A stretch of 64,000 nucleotides of DNA from Calothrix sp. PCC 7103 (GCF_000331305.1 NZ_KB217478.1:3954475-4018474), one strand, 5' to 3'. Positions 19,799 to 29,400 are shown, counted from the stretch's first letter. Notes: generated by a model not told the origin, from the sequence alone. Program-made: numbers and translations.

Positions 19799-20743
19799 GT
19801 GCGACCTAAATTAATTGTTCATGGTGGGGCAGGTAGTTCGCTTAAAGGTAAAGGTGGCGTTGAAGTAGTACGCCAGTCGCTATATAAAGTGTTAGAAGAG
19901 GTTTATGCTTTACTAGTATCTGGTGCTTCGGCGGCAGAAGCAGTAGTACATGGTTGCCAATTGTTAGAAGATGACCCACGTTTTAATGCTGGTACTGGTT
20001 CTGTACTGCAATCTGACGGGCAAATTCGCATGAGCGCTTCCTTAATGGACGGCGCCTCTCAAAGTTTTAGTGGTGTAATTAATGTTACACGAATACAAAA
20101 TCCAATTAATTTAGCGCATTTTCTCCAGTCATCTCCCGACCGAGTGCTATCAGATTTCGGCGCTTCGGAGTTAACACGAGAATTGCAGGTACCTAGTTAT
20201 AATCCGCTTACAGATTTACGTTTAGAAGAATGGCTACAAGAACGTCAGGATAATTTCAAAAAGACAATGGCTGGGGTGGTAGCAGAAAAAGAATTAGTTG
20301 AAAGTGGTGCTGGTAGAGGCACGATTGGTGTTGTTGCTTTTGACACTTCTGGGAGAATCGCTGCTGGCACTTCTACTGGTGGTAAAGGGTTTGAGCGTAT
20401 TGGTCGTGTTAGTGATTCTGCTATGCCTGCTGGCAATTATGCTACTCAGTATGCTGGTGTTAGCTGTACTGGTATTGGTGAGCATATTCTGGATGAATGC
20501 TTGGCGCCGCGTATAGTGGTGCGGGTTACAGATGGAATGTCTTTGCTTGAAGCGATGCAGCGTTCGTTTGATGAGGCAACTCAAAATGAGCGTGATTTTG
20601 GCGCCATTGCGATTGATGCTAAGGGGACGATTGCATGGGGTAAGACTAGCGAAGTCCTTTTGGCAGCTTATCACAATGGCGAAAAGATGAACGATATTTT
20701 GGAACTGCCTGATGAACCACAAGTAGGGAGTGCGGAGAGTTAA
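19799..20743 (+). CDS. isoaspartyl peptidase / plant-type L-asparaginase
   Basis: 314 residues of the N-terminal nucleophile (Ntn) family that removes isoaspartyl residues from peptides and hydrolyses asparagine. It is made as a precursor that cleaves itself before a Thr: the site ESGAGRGTIGVVAFD places the nucleophile at about T175. Other landmarks are VHGGAGS near the start, NAGTGSVLQSDG and TSTGGKGFERIGRVSDS with the substrate-binding Arg/Asp, ending in a beta subunit. The start is GTG at 19799, preceded by GGAG. The preceding DUF2256 gene may be in the same transcript. In cyanobacteria this enzyme also digests cyanophycin dipeptides (beta-aspartyl-arginine). Confidence 0.93.
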   Translation: MRPKLIVHGGAGSSLKGKGGVEVVRQSLYKVLEEVYALLVSGASAAEAVVHGCQLLEDDPRFNAGTGSVLQSDGQIRMSASLMDGASQSFSGVINVTRIQNPINLAHFLQSSPDRVLSDFGASELTRELQVPSYNPLTDLRLEEWLQERQDNFKKTMAGVVAEKELVESGAGRGTIGVVAFDTSGRIAAGTSTGGKGFERIGRVSDSAMPAGNYATQYAGVSCTGIGEHILDECLAPRIVVRVTDGMSLLEAMQRSFDEATQNERDFGAIAIDAKGTIAWGKTSEVLLAAYHNGEKMNDILELPDEPQVGSAES

Positions 20744-20744
20744 G

Positions 20745-20889
20745 TAGGGTGCGTGAAAGCCATTACAAATCTGTGTAATTTAAAATCAAAGTGCTTTCAC
20801 GCACCAGTTAGGCGCCAAAGTGATGGTGCGTGAAAGCAGTTTAATATTCTGTTACATTGATAGATTTTAATAGCTGTCACGCACCCTAG
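20745..20889. repeat. four alternating copies of GGTGCGTGAAAGC between convergent genes
   Basis: GGTGCGTGAAAGC at about 20748 and 20825, and its reverse complement GCTTTCACGCACC at 20793 plus a variant GCTGTCACGCACC at 20873. These give two strong stem-loops that likely end the convergent asparaginase and glmU transcripts. The last copy includes the glmU stop codon. Confidence 0.75.
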
Positions 20890-22259
20890 GTATTCTCTTC
20901 TCGTTTTTTTGATACCCAGCCAGGTTTGAGGACTGGTTGGGGACGCGCTATTACTAGGCAGTCGTCTGGAATATCTTGAGCAATTGTTGAACCTGCGGCT
21001 ATATATACGTTTGAACCTAGGTTAAGTGGCGCCACTAAAACGCTATTGGAACCTGTTTTTGTGTTGTCACCAATTGTAGTTGGGTGTTTTTTGAAGCCAT
21101 CGTAGTTCGCAGTAATGGTTCCGGCGCCGATGTTTACTTTGGTGCCTGTTGTTGTGTCACCTAAGTATGAAAGGTGAGCAACGTTCGTTTTTGTGCCCAA
21201 TTTAGTGTTTTTCAATTCTACAAAATTACCAATGCGGCATCCTTCACCAACATGAGCATGACCACGTAAGTGGGCGTAGGGTCCAATGCGAACACCTGCT
21301 GCAACACTACTATCAGTAATTACTGAAAACTGTACTGAAACGTTTTCACCAATTTTACTGTTTTCTATTAAACTTCCTGGCCCAATTGTAGAGCCTGTAT
21401 GAATTATCGTTGAACCTCGCAGGTGGGTTTGCGGCTCAATAATTACATCTGGGTGTAACTCAACGGTCTCATCGATTGTGACGCTACTTGGGTCAACTAT
21501 TGTTACACCTGCTGCCATCCACTGATTTTTTATTCGATTTTGCAATATCTCGTAAGCGCCTGCTAATTGAAGTCGGTCGTTAATACCTAAAATTTCTTGG
21601 TAATCTTCGACATCTACTGCCATTACTGGTGAAACTTGTGTAACGGCATCTGTTAAGTAATATTCTTTCTGAGCGTTATTTGCCTGTAAGTGAGGTAGTA
21701 CTTGTGCTAAATCTTGCCAGCGGAAGCAGTATATTCCTGCATTGATGCGAGTACATAGCTTTTGTTCTGCTGTACAATCTTTGTCTTCAACCATTTGCTG
21801 CACAAATTTTTTACCACCATCACCATCACAAAAAACACGCCCGTAACCTTTGGGGTCGGGCAAATGCGCGGTCAGAATAGTTGCAGCATTTTGATTTTCT
21901 CGATGGGTTTGCAAGAGATTACTTAAAGTTTCGGGACGCAGCAATGGCACATCCCCATTTAAAACTAGTAAGTCACCTTCATAACCTTCCAAATGCGGTA
22001 GTAGCTGTTGGATAGCGTGCCCTGTTCCTAACTGCTGAGTTTGTTCAACAAACTCTATATTGGGTATTGGCGCCATCGCAGTTTTGACGAACTCAGCTTG
22101 GTACCCTACTATTATTATCCGCCGCTTTGGTTGCGCCTTATCAACGCTCTTTAAGACTCGCTCGACAAGCGATAGCCCACCTAATTTATGTAAAACCTTG
22201 GGCAGGGTGGATTTCATTCTTGTGCCGCGTCCAGCCGCCAGAATTGCTACTACTACCAT
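20886..22259 (-). CDS. glmU: bifunctional GlmU (GlcNAc-1-P uridyltransferase / GlcN-1-P acetyltransferase)
   Basis: 457 residues making UDP-GlcNAc for peptidoglycan and polysaccharide. The N-terminal pyrophosphorylase half shows [33 protein letters not shown] and LNGDVPLL. The C-terminal half is a left-handed parallel beta helix of hexapeptide repeats (for example [19 protein letters not shown]) with the acetyltransferase site around [11 protein letters not shown] and [11 protein letters not shown]. The gene is convergent with the isoaspartyl peptidase; an inverted-repeat cluster separates them. Length and domain order are normal. An HD-GYP regulator lies about 120 bases upstream on the same strand. 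Confidence 0.97.
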   Translation of the reverse strand: MVVVAILAAGRGTRMKSTLPKVLHKLGGLSLVERVLKSVDKAQPKRRIIIVGYQAEFVKTAMAPIPNIEFVEQTQQLGTGHAIQQLLPHLEGYEGDLLVLNGDVPLLRPETLSNLLQTHRENQNAATILTAHLPDPKGYGRVFCDGDGGKKFVQQMVEDKDCTAEQKLCTRINAGIYCFRWQDLAQVLPHLQANNAQKEYYLTDAVTQVSPVMAVDVEDYQEILGINDRLQLAGAYEILQNRIKNQWMAAGVTIVDPSSVTIDETVELHPDVIIEPQTHLRGSTIIHTGSTIGPGSLIENSKIGENVSVQFSVITDSSVAAGVRIGPYAHLRGHAHVGEGCRIGNFVELKNTKLGTKTNVAHLSYLGDTTTGTKVNIGAGTITANYDGFKKHPTTIGDNTKTGSNSVLVAPLNLGSNVYIAAGSTIAQDIPDDCLVIARPQPVLKPGWVSKKREENT

Positions 22260-22382
22260 AATTAGCGATACTGCATGTGTGAATTGCTTATCAAAGCTGG
22301 AGATACTCCGCTTTCTTTGTTCAGACCCAAATAATACCAGCTAATCATCCACAATCGAAATGTTAACCGCTTACATTTCGAT

Positions 22383-23624
22383 TTAGTTGGATTTAATTTC
22401 TGGATTTGATTGCCAGGAGCGAATAAAGTCAGCAAATTTTTTCATCAATTCAGGATTACGCCAACCTCGTTTAGTTTCTTCTTCCATCGTAGATAGCGCT
22501 TCTTCTGGTGTATAAGCCTTTTTATAAGGACGTTCACTCGTTAAAGCATCATAAATATCAATAATTTGAAAAATTTGTGCCAATTTGGGTATTTCATCCC
22601 CTTTAAGACCATCAGGATACCCCGAACCATCCCATCGCTCATGATGGTGCCTAATAATTGGTATGACCCCACGTGTACTACGCAAAGGCTGACAAATTTC
22701 TTCCCCAATCAAGACGTGTAGACGCATTGTCTTCCATTCTTCGTCTGTCAGCTTGCCCTGCTTGAGCAATATCGCATCGGGGATACCAACTTTACCAATA
22801 TCATGTAGGTTGCCTCCCCACATTAAATCGCGAATTTCGTTACGGGAGAGTTTCAGATATTCACCAAATTCTTTACCCAACTCTATTAAGCGTTCGCAGT
22901 GATCCCCAGTATTTGGGTCGCGACTCTCAATTGCCCGTGCTATTGAAAATAATACTTTTTCAGCATGGTCAAGGTCTTCGTTCAAACGCTTTTGTCGCAC
23001 TAGCGATTTTACGCGCGCTGCTAATTCTAAACGGTCAAAGGGTTTAGTTAAAAAGTCGTCTGCTCCAACTTCAATACCGCGAATACGAGAAGTTCTATCG
23101 TTTAAAGCTGTAATAAAAATCACAGGAATCAATCGGGTTTGCTCGTTTTGCTTGATTCGTTGGCAAACTTCAAACCCGTCCATTTCTGGCATCATGACAT
23201 CAAGCAGTATTAAGTCTGGTGACGAATGAGCAATAAGTTCTATTGCACTAAAACCGCTATCGGCTTCAATGATTTCATAACCCTCCATCGCCAATAAAGC
23301 CACAGATGTCATTCGACTAGCTGCATGGTCATCAACGACGAGGATTTTTGGTGTATCACCATCAAATATATCCACTTGTGATTCGGCTTGCTGCGTTCTT
23401 GAAACCAATGATTCATGACCTGAATCAGCCTTTTGGTTTGTCCAAGATGATATGGCTTCAACTTTTTCAAGCATCAGGTCTTGTTTTGATAAGCCCAAGG
23501 GATAAGCTTGTGCTTTTTGCAATCCTAAAGCACTATTTGAACCAATATCATTTACTTTCTCTGAGGGGTTTGACCCACTCGCAACTCTTTCGGTAGAACC
23601 TGTATAATTGGATTTCAAAACCAC
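22383..23624 (-). CDS. response regulator with HD-GYP phosphodiesterase domain
   Basis: 413 residues. An N-terminal ~85-residue polar stretch is followed by a receiver domain (ILVVDDHAASR, LILLDVMMPEMDGFEVC, TKPF) and an HD-GYP domain (LHDIGKVGIPDAIL, HHERWDGSGYPDGLKGDEIP, IIDIYDALTSERPY). HD-GYP proteins usually hydrolyse cyclic di-GMP, and the metal-binding HD and GYP residues are intact, so it should be active in response to phosphorylation. The start is GTG at 23624. No sensor kinase adjoins it. glmU is next on the same strand but about 120 bases away. Confidence 0.92.
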   Translation of the reverse strand: MVLKSNYTGSTERVASGSNPSEKVNDIGSNSALGLQKAQAYPLGLSKQDLMLEKVEAISSWTNQKADSGHESLVSRTQQAESQVDIFDGDTPKILVVDDHAASRMTSVALLAMEGYEIIEADSGFSAIELIAHSSPDLILLDVMMPEMDGFEVCQRIKQNEQTRLIPVIFITALNDRTSRIRGIEVGADDFLTKPFDRLELAARVKSLVRQKRLNEDLDHAEKVLFSIARAIESRDPNTGDHCERLIELGKEFGEYLKLSRNEIRDLMWGGNLHDIGKVGIPDAILLKQGKLTDEEWKTMRLHVLIGEEICQPLRSTRGVIPIIRHHHERWDGSGYPDGLKGDEIPKLAQIFQIIDIYDALTSERPYKKAYTPEEALSTMEEETKRGWRNPELMKKFADFIRSWQSNPEIKSN

Positions 23625-24227
23625 AGAGGCGCTCCAATTCTTAAAACAATTTAAATTTATATACTGTACTGTTCAGCTTGGTTTTAAATAGTTTTGCGTC
23701 ATACTGTAACTTTTCACGTTAAGTCAGAATTTAATAATTGTCAATTGTCATGTATAGATGACGTTTAACTTTTGGTAGTTGTCACCTTCATAAATTCCTA
23801 ACATTCGTATTGACTTACAATACAACGCAAACTTAATCTATTTATGTTTAAGCAAACCAGCGCGTTTTTCATCTTTTAAGGCATCTGAGAAAATTGTGGT
23901 CAAAATTCCCCACCTATCTTTCTAGTATGGGCAATTTGAGCAAATCTTAAATCAGGTTTTATACGGAGATTTGTTCGCATGACTGTGCAAAATAAGTCGC
24001 TTGTCTTGTTAAATTTATTTTTGGAACCTAACTAAACAATACAGTATTTTTTTTATTGGTAAGCAACTTATGTATTTTCCCATAAAATTTATTAGCAATT
24101 ATCAAACTACTGTAAAGTTACTTATCGCAGTGACGATTTATTCACTTTTGCAGTGATTCTGATCACAATTACTTTATATACTCTATTGATGTTTTTGATT
24201 ATAAGTATAATAAAATACCAAAAACCA
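23625..24227. other. intergenic region, no gene recognised
   Basis: About 600 AT-rich bases between two minus-strand genes. The only notable frame is an 18-codon plus-strand ORF at 23980 (MTVQNKSLVL...) with GGAG upstream, too short to judge. I see no RNA gene or repeat. Confidence 0.4.
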
Positions 24228-25139
24228 CTAAGTAGTTGGATTTGCTGATGACCAGCGTTTCCGCCAAGAAGACGTAGTTTCAAGCGCACTCGAATTTTGT
24301 TCCAGTCGGCGCCGTTCTAGAATGATTTGTGCTTGGTCTTGAAGTAACGGGTCACGATAAGGAATTGCAGCACGTGTATATAAGTGTTCGAGTTCAGCAG
24401 TTGAAAGGGGAGATTGTTGCTTCAATAACTGAAGACATGCAGGATGTGCTGCAACAGTACCAGGAGTTTTTCTGCCTACAGGAGGTGTTGAAGCGATAAT
24501 TAAACCAGAGAGCAAAAGTGCTGTACGTACTGCTGCAGAACATGAGTAAGTAGCTAGTAATCCTTCCTGGTGTAGACATTTGGAAACAAGCGCTATAAAT
24601 TCAATTGTCCACAATTGTGGACATTGTGGAGGAGAAAAGGGGTCTAGGAAAATAGCGTCTGCCTGAAATGAGTCTACTAGTACTTGTTTAATTGTAGTTC
24701 GAGCATCACCAATCAATAAAGATGCTTTCAGGTTATCTTTTTCTACGTAATACGTAGAAGAGAGTTTTGTCAAGATATCTAGATATTCAAAGTCCCAGTC
24801 AGCATACAAACTATGACTTAGCGCTGCACGTGGTACTGCTGGGTTGAACTCTAAACCAATGACTTCAATACGGCAGTTTGGATTCTGGCGCCAAATAGTT
24901 TGCAGCGCAGCAGCAGTGTTATATCCTAGTCCATAGCAAATATCTAAAATTCGGATGGTATGCCCTTTGGTTAGGTTTGTCGCTCTTTGAGATAGCTGTG
25001 TCGGAACAACAAATTTTTGAAAGCTTTCTTGTCTGGCGCCAAAATGGCTATGATATGACTCTTCAAATTCTTCGGAGAAGAAGGTGAAAGAACCGTCTGC
25101 TGTTGATTGGGGGATAAATTGTTCGGGCATTTCGGACAT
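24228..25139 (-). CDS. mnmD: tRNA (5-methylaminomethyl-2-thiouridine)-methyltransferase MnmD-like
   Basis: 303 residues of the MnmC methyltransferase-domain family, here as a stand-alone protein without the FAD oxidase half. The landmarks are EEFEESYHSHFGARQESFQK, the SAM-binding LDICYGLGYNTAAAL and the catalytic-side DAIFLDPFSPPQCPQLWT. MnmD methylates the wobble uridine of tRNAs for Lys, Glu and Gln; stand-alone MnmD is common outside gammaproteobacteria. The ATG at 25139 gives the typical N-terminus. It is divergent from the rhodanese gene, with 51 bases between them that must hold both promoters. Confidence 0.88.
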   Translation of the reverse strand: MSEMPEQFIPQSTADGSFTFFSEEFEESYHSHFGARQESFQKFVVPTQLSQRATNLTKGHTIRILDICYGLGYNTAAALQTIWRQNPNCRIEVIGLEFNPAVPRAALSHSLYADWDFEYLDILTKLSSTYYVEKDNLKASLLIGDARTTIKQVLVDSFQADAIFLDPFSPPQCPQLWTIEFIALVSKCLHQEGLLATYSCSAAVRTALLLSGLIIASTPPVGRKTPGTVAAHPACLQLLKQQSPLSTAELEHLYTRAAIPYRDPLLQDQAQIILERRRLEQNSSALETTSSWRKRWSSANPTT

Positions 25140-25190
25140 TACGTTCGATAATAGTTTTAGGAATTAATAAAAATACAAGTACTAGTAATT

Positions 25191-26006
25191 ATGAATGTGG
25201 TTTTTGCTCCCTGGCTTGTTGAGCATTTAAATGATTCTGAAGTCGTGATTATCGATTGTCGATTTTCGCTTAATGACTCAGATTTAGGAAAACAACAGTA
25301 CCAGCAAAGCCATATTCCAGGCGCCTATTATCTGGATTTAAATGAAGACCTTTCTGCAACAGTGGGTACGCATGGAGGAAGACATCCTTTACCAAATTTA
25401 GCTTTGTTAGCGGTAAAACTATCAAAAATGGGTATAAATCACCAAACATTAGTTGTAGCATACGACGATTCACGACTTGGATTTGCCGCACGCTTGTGGT
25501 GGTTACTGCGCTATATGGGACATGAAAGAGTTGCGGTTTTAAATGGAGGGTTTAGCGGATGGTTATCATTATCGTATCCACTTAGTTCGGAAGTTAGGGA
25601 AGCATCATCCAGTTCTCAAAACATTATTTTTACTGAACACGTCCAATCAAATATGGTAGTAGATATGGACGAAGTAAAGAATCGTAAAGATTTACCAGGT
25701 GTAGTTTTAATCGACTCTCGTGAGAAAGAACGTTACTTGGGTATCCGGGAACCTATTGATAAAATCGCTGGGCATATAGAGGGTGCTGTAAACTATCCTT
25801 GGCAATCTGTAACTGATGGTTCAGGGTACTTACTTAATGTTGAAGAGCAGCAACAGCGTTGGCAAGACATCAAAAACAGCGAAGAAATTATTGTTTATTG
25901 CGGTTCTGGTGTTACTGCATGTGTAAATTTACTATCGTTAGAATTAGCGGGTTTTCGTAATACAAAGCTTTATGCTGGTAGTTGGAGTGATTGGATTAGT
26001 TATTGA
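25191..26006 (+). CDS. sulfurtransferase, two-domain rhodanese
   Basis: 271 residues with two rhodanese domains (thiosulfate or 3-mercaptopyruvate sulfurtransferase). The N-terminal inactive domain shows VIIDCRFSLNDSDLGKQQY and HIPGAYYLDLNEDLS. The C-terminal domain has VLIDSREKERYLG, GHIEGAVNYPW and the active-site loop IVYCGSGVTACVN with the catalytic Cys. The CGSGVTA loop is typical of mercaptopyruvate/thiosulfate enzymes of this kind. No signal peptide is visible, so it acts in the cytosol in sulfur transfer or cyanide/thiol metabolism. It converges with the beta-barrel protein gene, stop to stop within a few bases. Confidence 0.92.
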   Translation: MNVVFAPWLVEHLNDSEVVIIDCRFSLNDSDLGKQQYQQSHIPGAYYLDLNEDLSATVGTHGGRHPLPNLALLAVKLSKMGINHQTLVVAYDDSRLGFAARLWWLLRYMGHERVAVLNGGFSGWLSLSYPLSSEVREASSSSQNIIFTEHVQSNMVVDMDEVKNRKDLPGVVLIDSREKERYLGIREPIDKIAGHIEGAVNYPWQSVTDGSGYLLNVEEQQQRWQDIKNSEEIIVYCGSGVTACVNLLSLELAGFRNTKLYAGSWSDWISY

Positions 26007-26007
26007 C

Positions 26008-27381
26008 TTAAAATCTGCCGATTTCCCAGTTGTAATTTATACTAAAAAACCACCCATCGAAGTTAATCTTGGGTTCTGTAGAATTACCTAGTGTTACTCC
26101 TCCTTGAACACTAATACTACTGGTGTCGGTAGCTTTATAGTTAAAGTGTGTGAATAATCGATGATACAAGTCTTCGCGATTACGCTGGGTAAAGTCGGAA
26201 AGAGTAAGTTGATAATCTAAACCGACGTTAAGCGATTGTTGTAGATAATAACTTAATGAAAGCCATAACGAGTTTGTGATACGGTCACGTCTTTGGGGGA
26301 CTTCAGCTAGGTTCCAGCGAAATTCGTAAAAACTGTCGAGTGCTAATGGAGGCGCCAGAAAGTCTCTACGTCCTAATGATAGGTGGAATGAATTCTCATT
26401 AAGAAATCGGTCGCCAGATGCGAATTCAAAGCGTTTGCTGTTTCTGGCATAAAACAATTGTTGGTTGCTCCAACCAATTTCGCCGTACATGCGACGAGTA
26501 AGTTGTTGATATAAATCTACATTTAAACGTACTTGATTGTAGTTAAATTCCGATTGATTGATGTAGCGAATAATATTGGCATCAAGTGAACCATTTAAAA
26601 ATGTTCTTGGTCCTAGTCGTAAATTTGTACTAGCAAATGTAACGCCAGAATATATCAATCCGTCTTCGATAGGGTCTACTTTTGAAGCAAAAAGATTGTT
26701 TGTTTGAAAAAAACTAACTCGTCCTAGCACATAACCGATGGGTTCAGATGGTTTTGGTGGAGTTTTTACTGGTTGTTGAGGTTGAGTTGGTAGCGGTGGT
26801 TGTTCAACTGGTTTTACAACGATAGTGCCTAGTTCTGGTGTTTGAGGTTTGGCAATAATTTGTCCAAGTTCTCCGTTACTAGTTTCAGCCGCAGATTGAT
26901 TATTTTTCTTAAGAAGACGCATAAGGCTTTCTAACCTTTTACTGTAGTCAATATCAGGTTTATCTAGACGTTGTTCTATTTGCGTTGGGGTAGGCGCCGC
27001 AGGTTCATTTGGTTGTGCCTCAACTTGTGGAGGTTCTGCTGGCTTTTGGGCATTGCTGCTGTCTTGTGGCTGTTCTGGGGTTGATTGAACTATAGTTATT
27101 GACTCTACTAAATCAGGTTGTTCTATATTGATTGAATTTAAGGGTTGACTATTTGTCTGGGGCAGGAACTTGGGCAACACTTGTGTAGTCTGTGTTTGTT
27201 GTTCATGCAAATTTACAGCGTTATCACGAAAAGATGGTATATTTGATACATTCGGGGATAATTGCCATTGTGTGGCGCCTATTGCTATTGCTGCATCTAG
27301 TTTTACCATATACTGACAGCTAGTACTGAAAGTTAGTGAAATCCACAATGACCAACAGTTTTTAAGTTTCTTTGGTTGCAT
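26008..27381 (-). CDS. predicted outer-membrane beta-barrel protein with Pro/Gln-rich linker
   Basis: 457 residues. The N-terminus (LKNCWSLWISLTFSTSCQ) could be a signal sequence or anchor. A low-complexity Pro/Gln/Glu linker (~60-210) follows, then a C-terminal half of alternating hydrophobic/aromatic strands (LGRVSFFQTNNLFAS, TFLNGSLDANIIRYI, YGEIGWSNQQLFYAR, WLSLSYYLQQSLNVGLDYQL). It ends in WFFSINYNWEIGRF; a terminal Phe is the usual beta-barrel insertion signal. No named family recognised. The divergent neighbour encodes a secreted FecR protein with a proline-rich rod, so the two may work together in the envelope. Confidence 0.75.
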   Translation of the reverse strand: MQPKKLKNCWSLWISLTFSTSCQYMVKLDAAIAIGATQWQLSPNVSNIPSFRDNAVNLHEQQTQTTQVLPKFLPQTNSQPLNSINIEQPDLVESITIVQSTPEQPQDSSNAQKPAEPPQVEAQPNEPAAPTPTQIEQRLDKPDIDYSKRLESLMRLLKKNNQSAAETSNGELGQIIAKPQTPELGTIVVKPVEQPPLPTQPQQPVKTPPKPSEPIGYVLGRVSFFQTNNLFASKVDPIEDGLIYSGVTFASTNLRLGPRTFLNGSLDANIIRYINQSEFNYNQVRLNVDLYQQLTRRMYGEIGWSNQQLFYARNSKRFEFASGDRFLNENSFHLSLGRRDFLAPPLALDSFYEFRWNLAEVPQRRDRITNSLWLSLSYYLQQSLNVGLDYQLTLSDFTQRNREDLYHRLFTHFNYKATDTSSISVQGGVTLGNSTEPKINFDGWFFSINYNWEIGRF

Positions 27382-27486
27382 CTTTACGGCATCGTTTAGA
27401 AAAATCAGACTACAAACTATTTATTGAAGTTTCAATTATCTAACAGAGTGTAACGTACAGTTAATATCAGGGTTGAGTCTGGGTTG

Positions 27487-27508
27487 TACTTAAGTATATA
27501 CTTAAGTA
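27487..27508. promoter_or_regulatory. perfect 22-bp palindrome between divergent envelope genes
   Basis: TACTTAAGTAT followed by its exact inverse ATACTTAAGTA, lying 105 bases before the beta-barrel gene start and about 200 before the FecR gene start. Its symmetry and place suit an operator for a dimeric regulator. No transcription factor can be named. Confidence 0.45.
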
Positions 27509-27706
27509 GCAGTGATGTTATATAATTTGCATACCTAATATTTTACCTATTTCGGCTATCGAAATTGCGATTAGTAAATAACTTATAGCCTGCTGGAATG
27601 TTTTTTATTTTTTAGATTTGATAATTTTTAAGCAAAAATACGTATATAAACTTGTTAAAACAAGCAATAGACCTAGAAATCTACCCCTTGAATTGTTTTT
27701 ACGTGG

Positions 27707-29266
27707 TTGAGTATGAGTAAAAATTCTAAACTGCAACAAATGTTTCGTAAGTTGTTGCCACTTCTGGTGATTAGTTTGTCAGGGGTAGCAATACCTGTAT
27801 CGAACCAAGCTAATGCCCAGACACCCTTAACTAGGGCTGTAATTCGAGATTTGCGTAACTTAGTACAGCTAATGCCTCAACGTCAGCCAAGACGTAGGGC
27901 ACAGCGTTCGGATGCCATGATACCTGGGGATGGTTTATCTACAGGAAGACTATCGTTGGCTGATTTGCGCTTCAACGACGGTTCTTGGGCACGGGTTGGA
28001 GAACAAGCAGTATTTCAGTTTTTACCGCGAACCAGAAATTTTACGCTTAATAACGGTACCGTATTATTACTTATTCCTCCAGGACGAGGAAGAACAAATA
28101 TTAGAACACCAAGTGCTGCTGCCGCAATTCGTGGTTCAGCGTTGTTTGTACGTTATGATAAAGCTACAGATACTACAATTGTTGGCGCCCTTACAAATAG
28201 TGGAATTGAAGTATTTAACAAAGATGCTTCTAGCAGCCAAGTTCTCCAAGCTGGGCAAATGATGGTTGTTGTCAAGGGTAAATTTCAGGGACTATATGAT
28301 TTTGACCTGCGAACTTTTTATGACACAAGTGATTTAGTGCGAGGACTTGATTTAACACGTCAAAATCCAAATACAACCAGTGACCCAGCGCTTAGTAGTG
28401 TTCAAGCCGAAACTTCAGCAGCTTTAGCCAAGCAATCACCAATATCGGGCCCAGGTACTATCAAAGACCCATCATTTGTCAAATTATCTACAACCTCCGA
28501 AGAAACATCTGATACATCAGTATATCTACCAGAAAGTGACAAAGTAGATGCCATAGTGGATTATTCGCAAGTTCAACCGAATTTCAGTCAGCGTAATAAC
28601 CGCAATAACTCTACGGCAGAAGATGATACAAAACCACCTGTAGACCAAACTCCTAAACCTGAAGTCCCAAATCCTAAACCCGAAGTCCCAAATCCTAAAC
28701 CCGAAGTCCCAAATCCTAAACCCGAAGTCCCAAATCCTAAACCCGAAGTCCCAAATCCTAAACCCGAAGTCCCAAATCCTAAACCTGAAGTACCAGACCC
28801 TAAACCTGAAGTACCAGACCCTAAACCCGAAGTCCCAAATCCTAAACCCGAAGTCCCAAATCCTAAACCCGAAGTCCCAAATCCTAAACCTGAAGTACCA
28901 GACCCTAAACCCGAAGTCCCAAATCCTAAACCCGAAGTCCCAAATCCTAAACCCGAAGTCCCAAATCCTAAACCTGAAGTCCCAAATCCTAAACCTGAAG
29001 TCCCAAATCCTAAACCTGAAGTCCCAAATCCTAAACCCGAAGTCCCAAATCCTAAACCCGAAGTCCCAAATCCTAAACCCGAAGTCCCAAATCCTAAACC
29101 TGAAGTCCCAAATCCTAAACCTGAAGTCCCAAATCCTAAACCTGAAGTCCCAAATCCTAAACCTGAAGTCCCAAATCCTAAACCTGAAGTCCCAGACCCT
29201 AAACCTGAAGTCCCAAATCCACCGTCTGATTCAACAACAGACCCATCAACTAGACCAAGTACTTAA
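27707..29266 (+). CDS. secreted FecR-domain protein with PKPEVPN heptad-repeat rod
   Basis: 519 residues: a signal peptide (LLPLLVISLSGVAIPVSNQANA), a FecR-type domain (~60-210; LRFNDGSWARVGEQAVFQF, IRTPSAAAAIRGSALFV), a linker, then about 27 tandem copies of the heptad PEVPNPK (some PEVPDPK) ending in a short Ser/Thr tail. FecR domains sense or bind in the periplasm. The Pro/Lys/Glu repeat is expected to form a stiff polyproline-like rod; at 0.31 nm per residue some 190 residues could reach about 59 nm. At DNA level the repeat unit is 21 bases with synonymous drift. It sits between a beta-barrel gene and a CHASE2 kinase gene. Confidence 0.88.
   Translation: MSMSKNSKLQQMFRKLLPLLVISLSGVAIPVSNQANAQTPLTRAVIRDLRNLVQLMPQRQPRRRAQRSDAMIPGDGLSTGRLSLADLRFNDGSWARVGEQAVFQFLPRTRNFTLNNGTVLLLIPPGRGRTNIRTPSAAAAIRGSALFVRYDKATDTTIVGALTNSGIEVFNKDASSSQVLQAGQMMVVVKGKFQGLYDFDLRTFYDTSDLVRGLDLTRQNPNTTSDPALSSVQAETSAALAKQSPISGPGTIKDPSFVKLSTTSEETSDTSVYLPESDKVDAIVDYSQVQPNFSQRNNRNNSTAEDDTKPPVDQTPKPEVPNPKPEVPNPKPEVPNPKPEVPNPKPEVPNPKPEVPNPKPEVPDPKPEVPDPKPEVPNPKPEVPNPKPEVPNPKPEVPDPKPEVPNPKPEVPNPKPEVPNPKPEVPNPKPEVPNPKPEVPNPKPEVPNPKPEVPNPKPEVPNPKPEVPNPKPEVPNPKPEVPNPKPEVPNPKPEVPDPKPEVPNPPSDSTTDPSTRPST
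28653..29222 (+). repeat. 21-bp coding tandem repeat, ~27 copies
   Basis: Unit begins CCTAAACCCGAAGTCCCAAA and encodes PKPEVPN. Copies differ at synonymous sites (CCC/CCT, GTC/GTA) and at AAT/GAC, which swaps N for D. Copy number is likely to vary by slippage or recombination. Confidence 0.95.
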
Positions 29267-29282
29267 GTTTACATAACGGTTC

Positions 29283-29400
29283 TATACTGCTAATGGGTAG
29301 AATATAAACTTTGTCATGCTGAACGAAACGTAGTGCAGTGAAGCATCTTAGAGATTCTTCGCTACGCTCAGAATGACATTTCTTACCCGTGTTAAGTATA
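29283..29400. mobile_element. MITE-like hairpin repeat, copy 2 (short form)
   Basis: 118 bases matching the element at 9177 almost base for base at both ends, but lacking its internal ~24-base segment. The whole element folds into one long imperfect hairpin (TATACTGCTAATGGGTA against TTACCCGTGTTAAGTATA). The remainder of 29267-29661 shows no gene. Confidence 0.8.

Noticed and set aside
23980..24036. 18-codon ORF with GGAG upstream
   Set aside because: Too short to support; no known mini-protein matches.
28653..29222. Possible CRISPR array because of regular repeats
   Set aside because: Units are contiguous 21-mers in frame with no spacers; they encode a protein heptad repeat.
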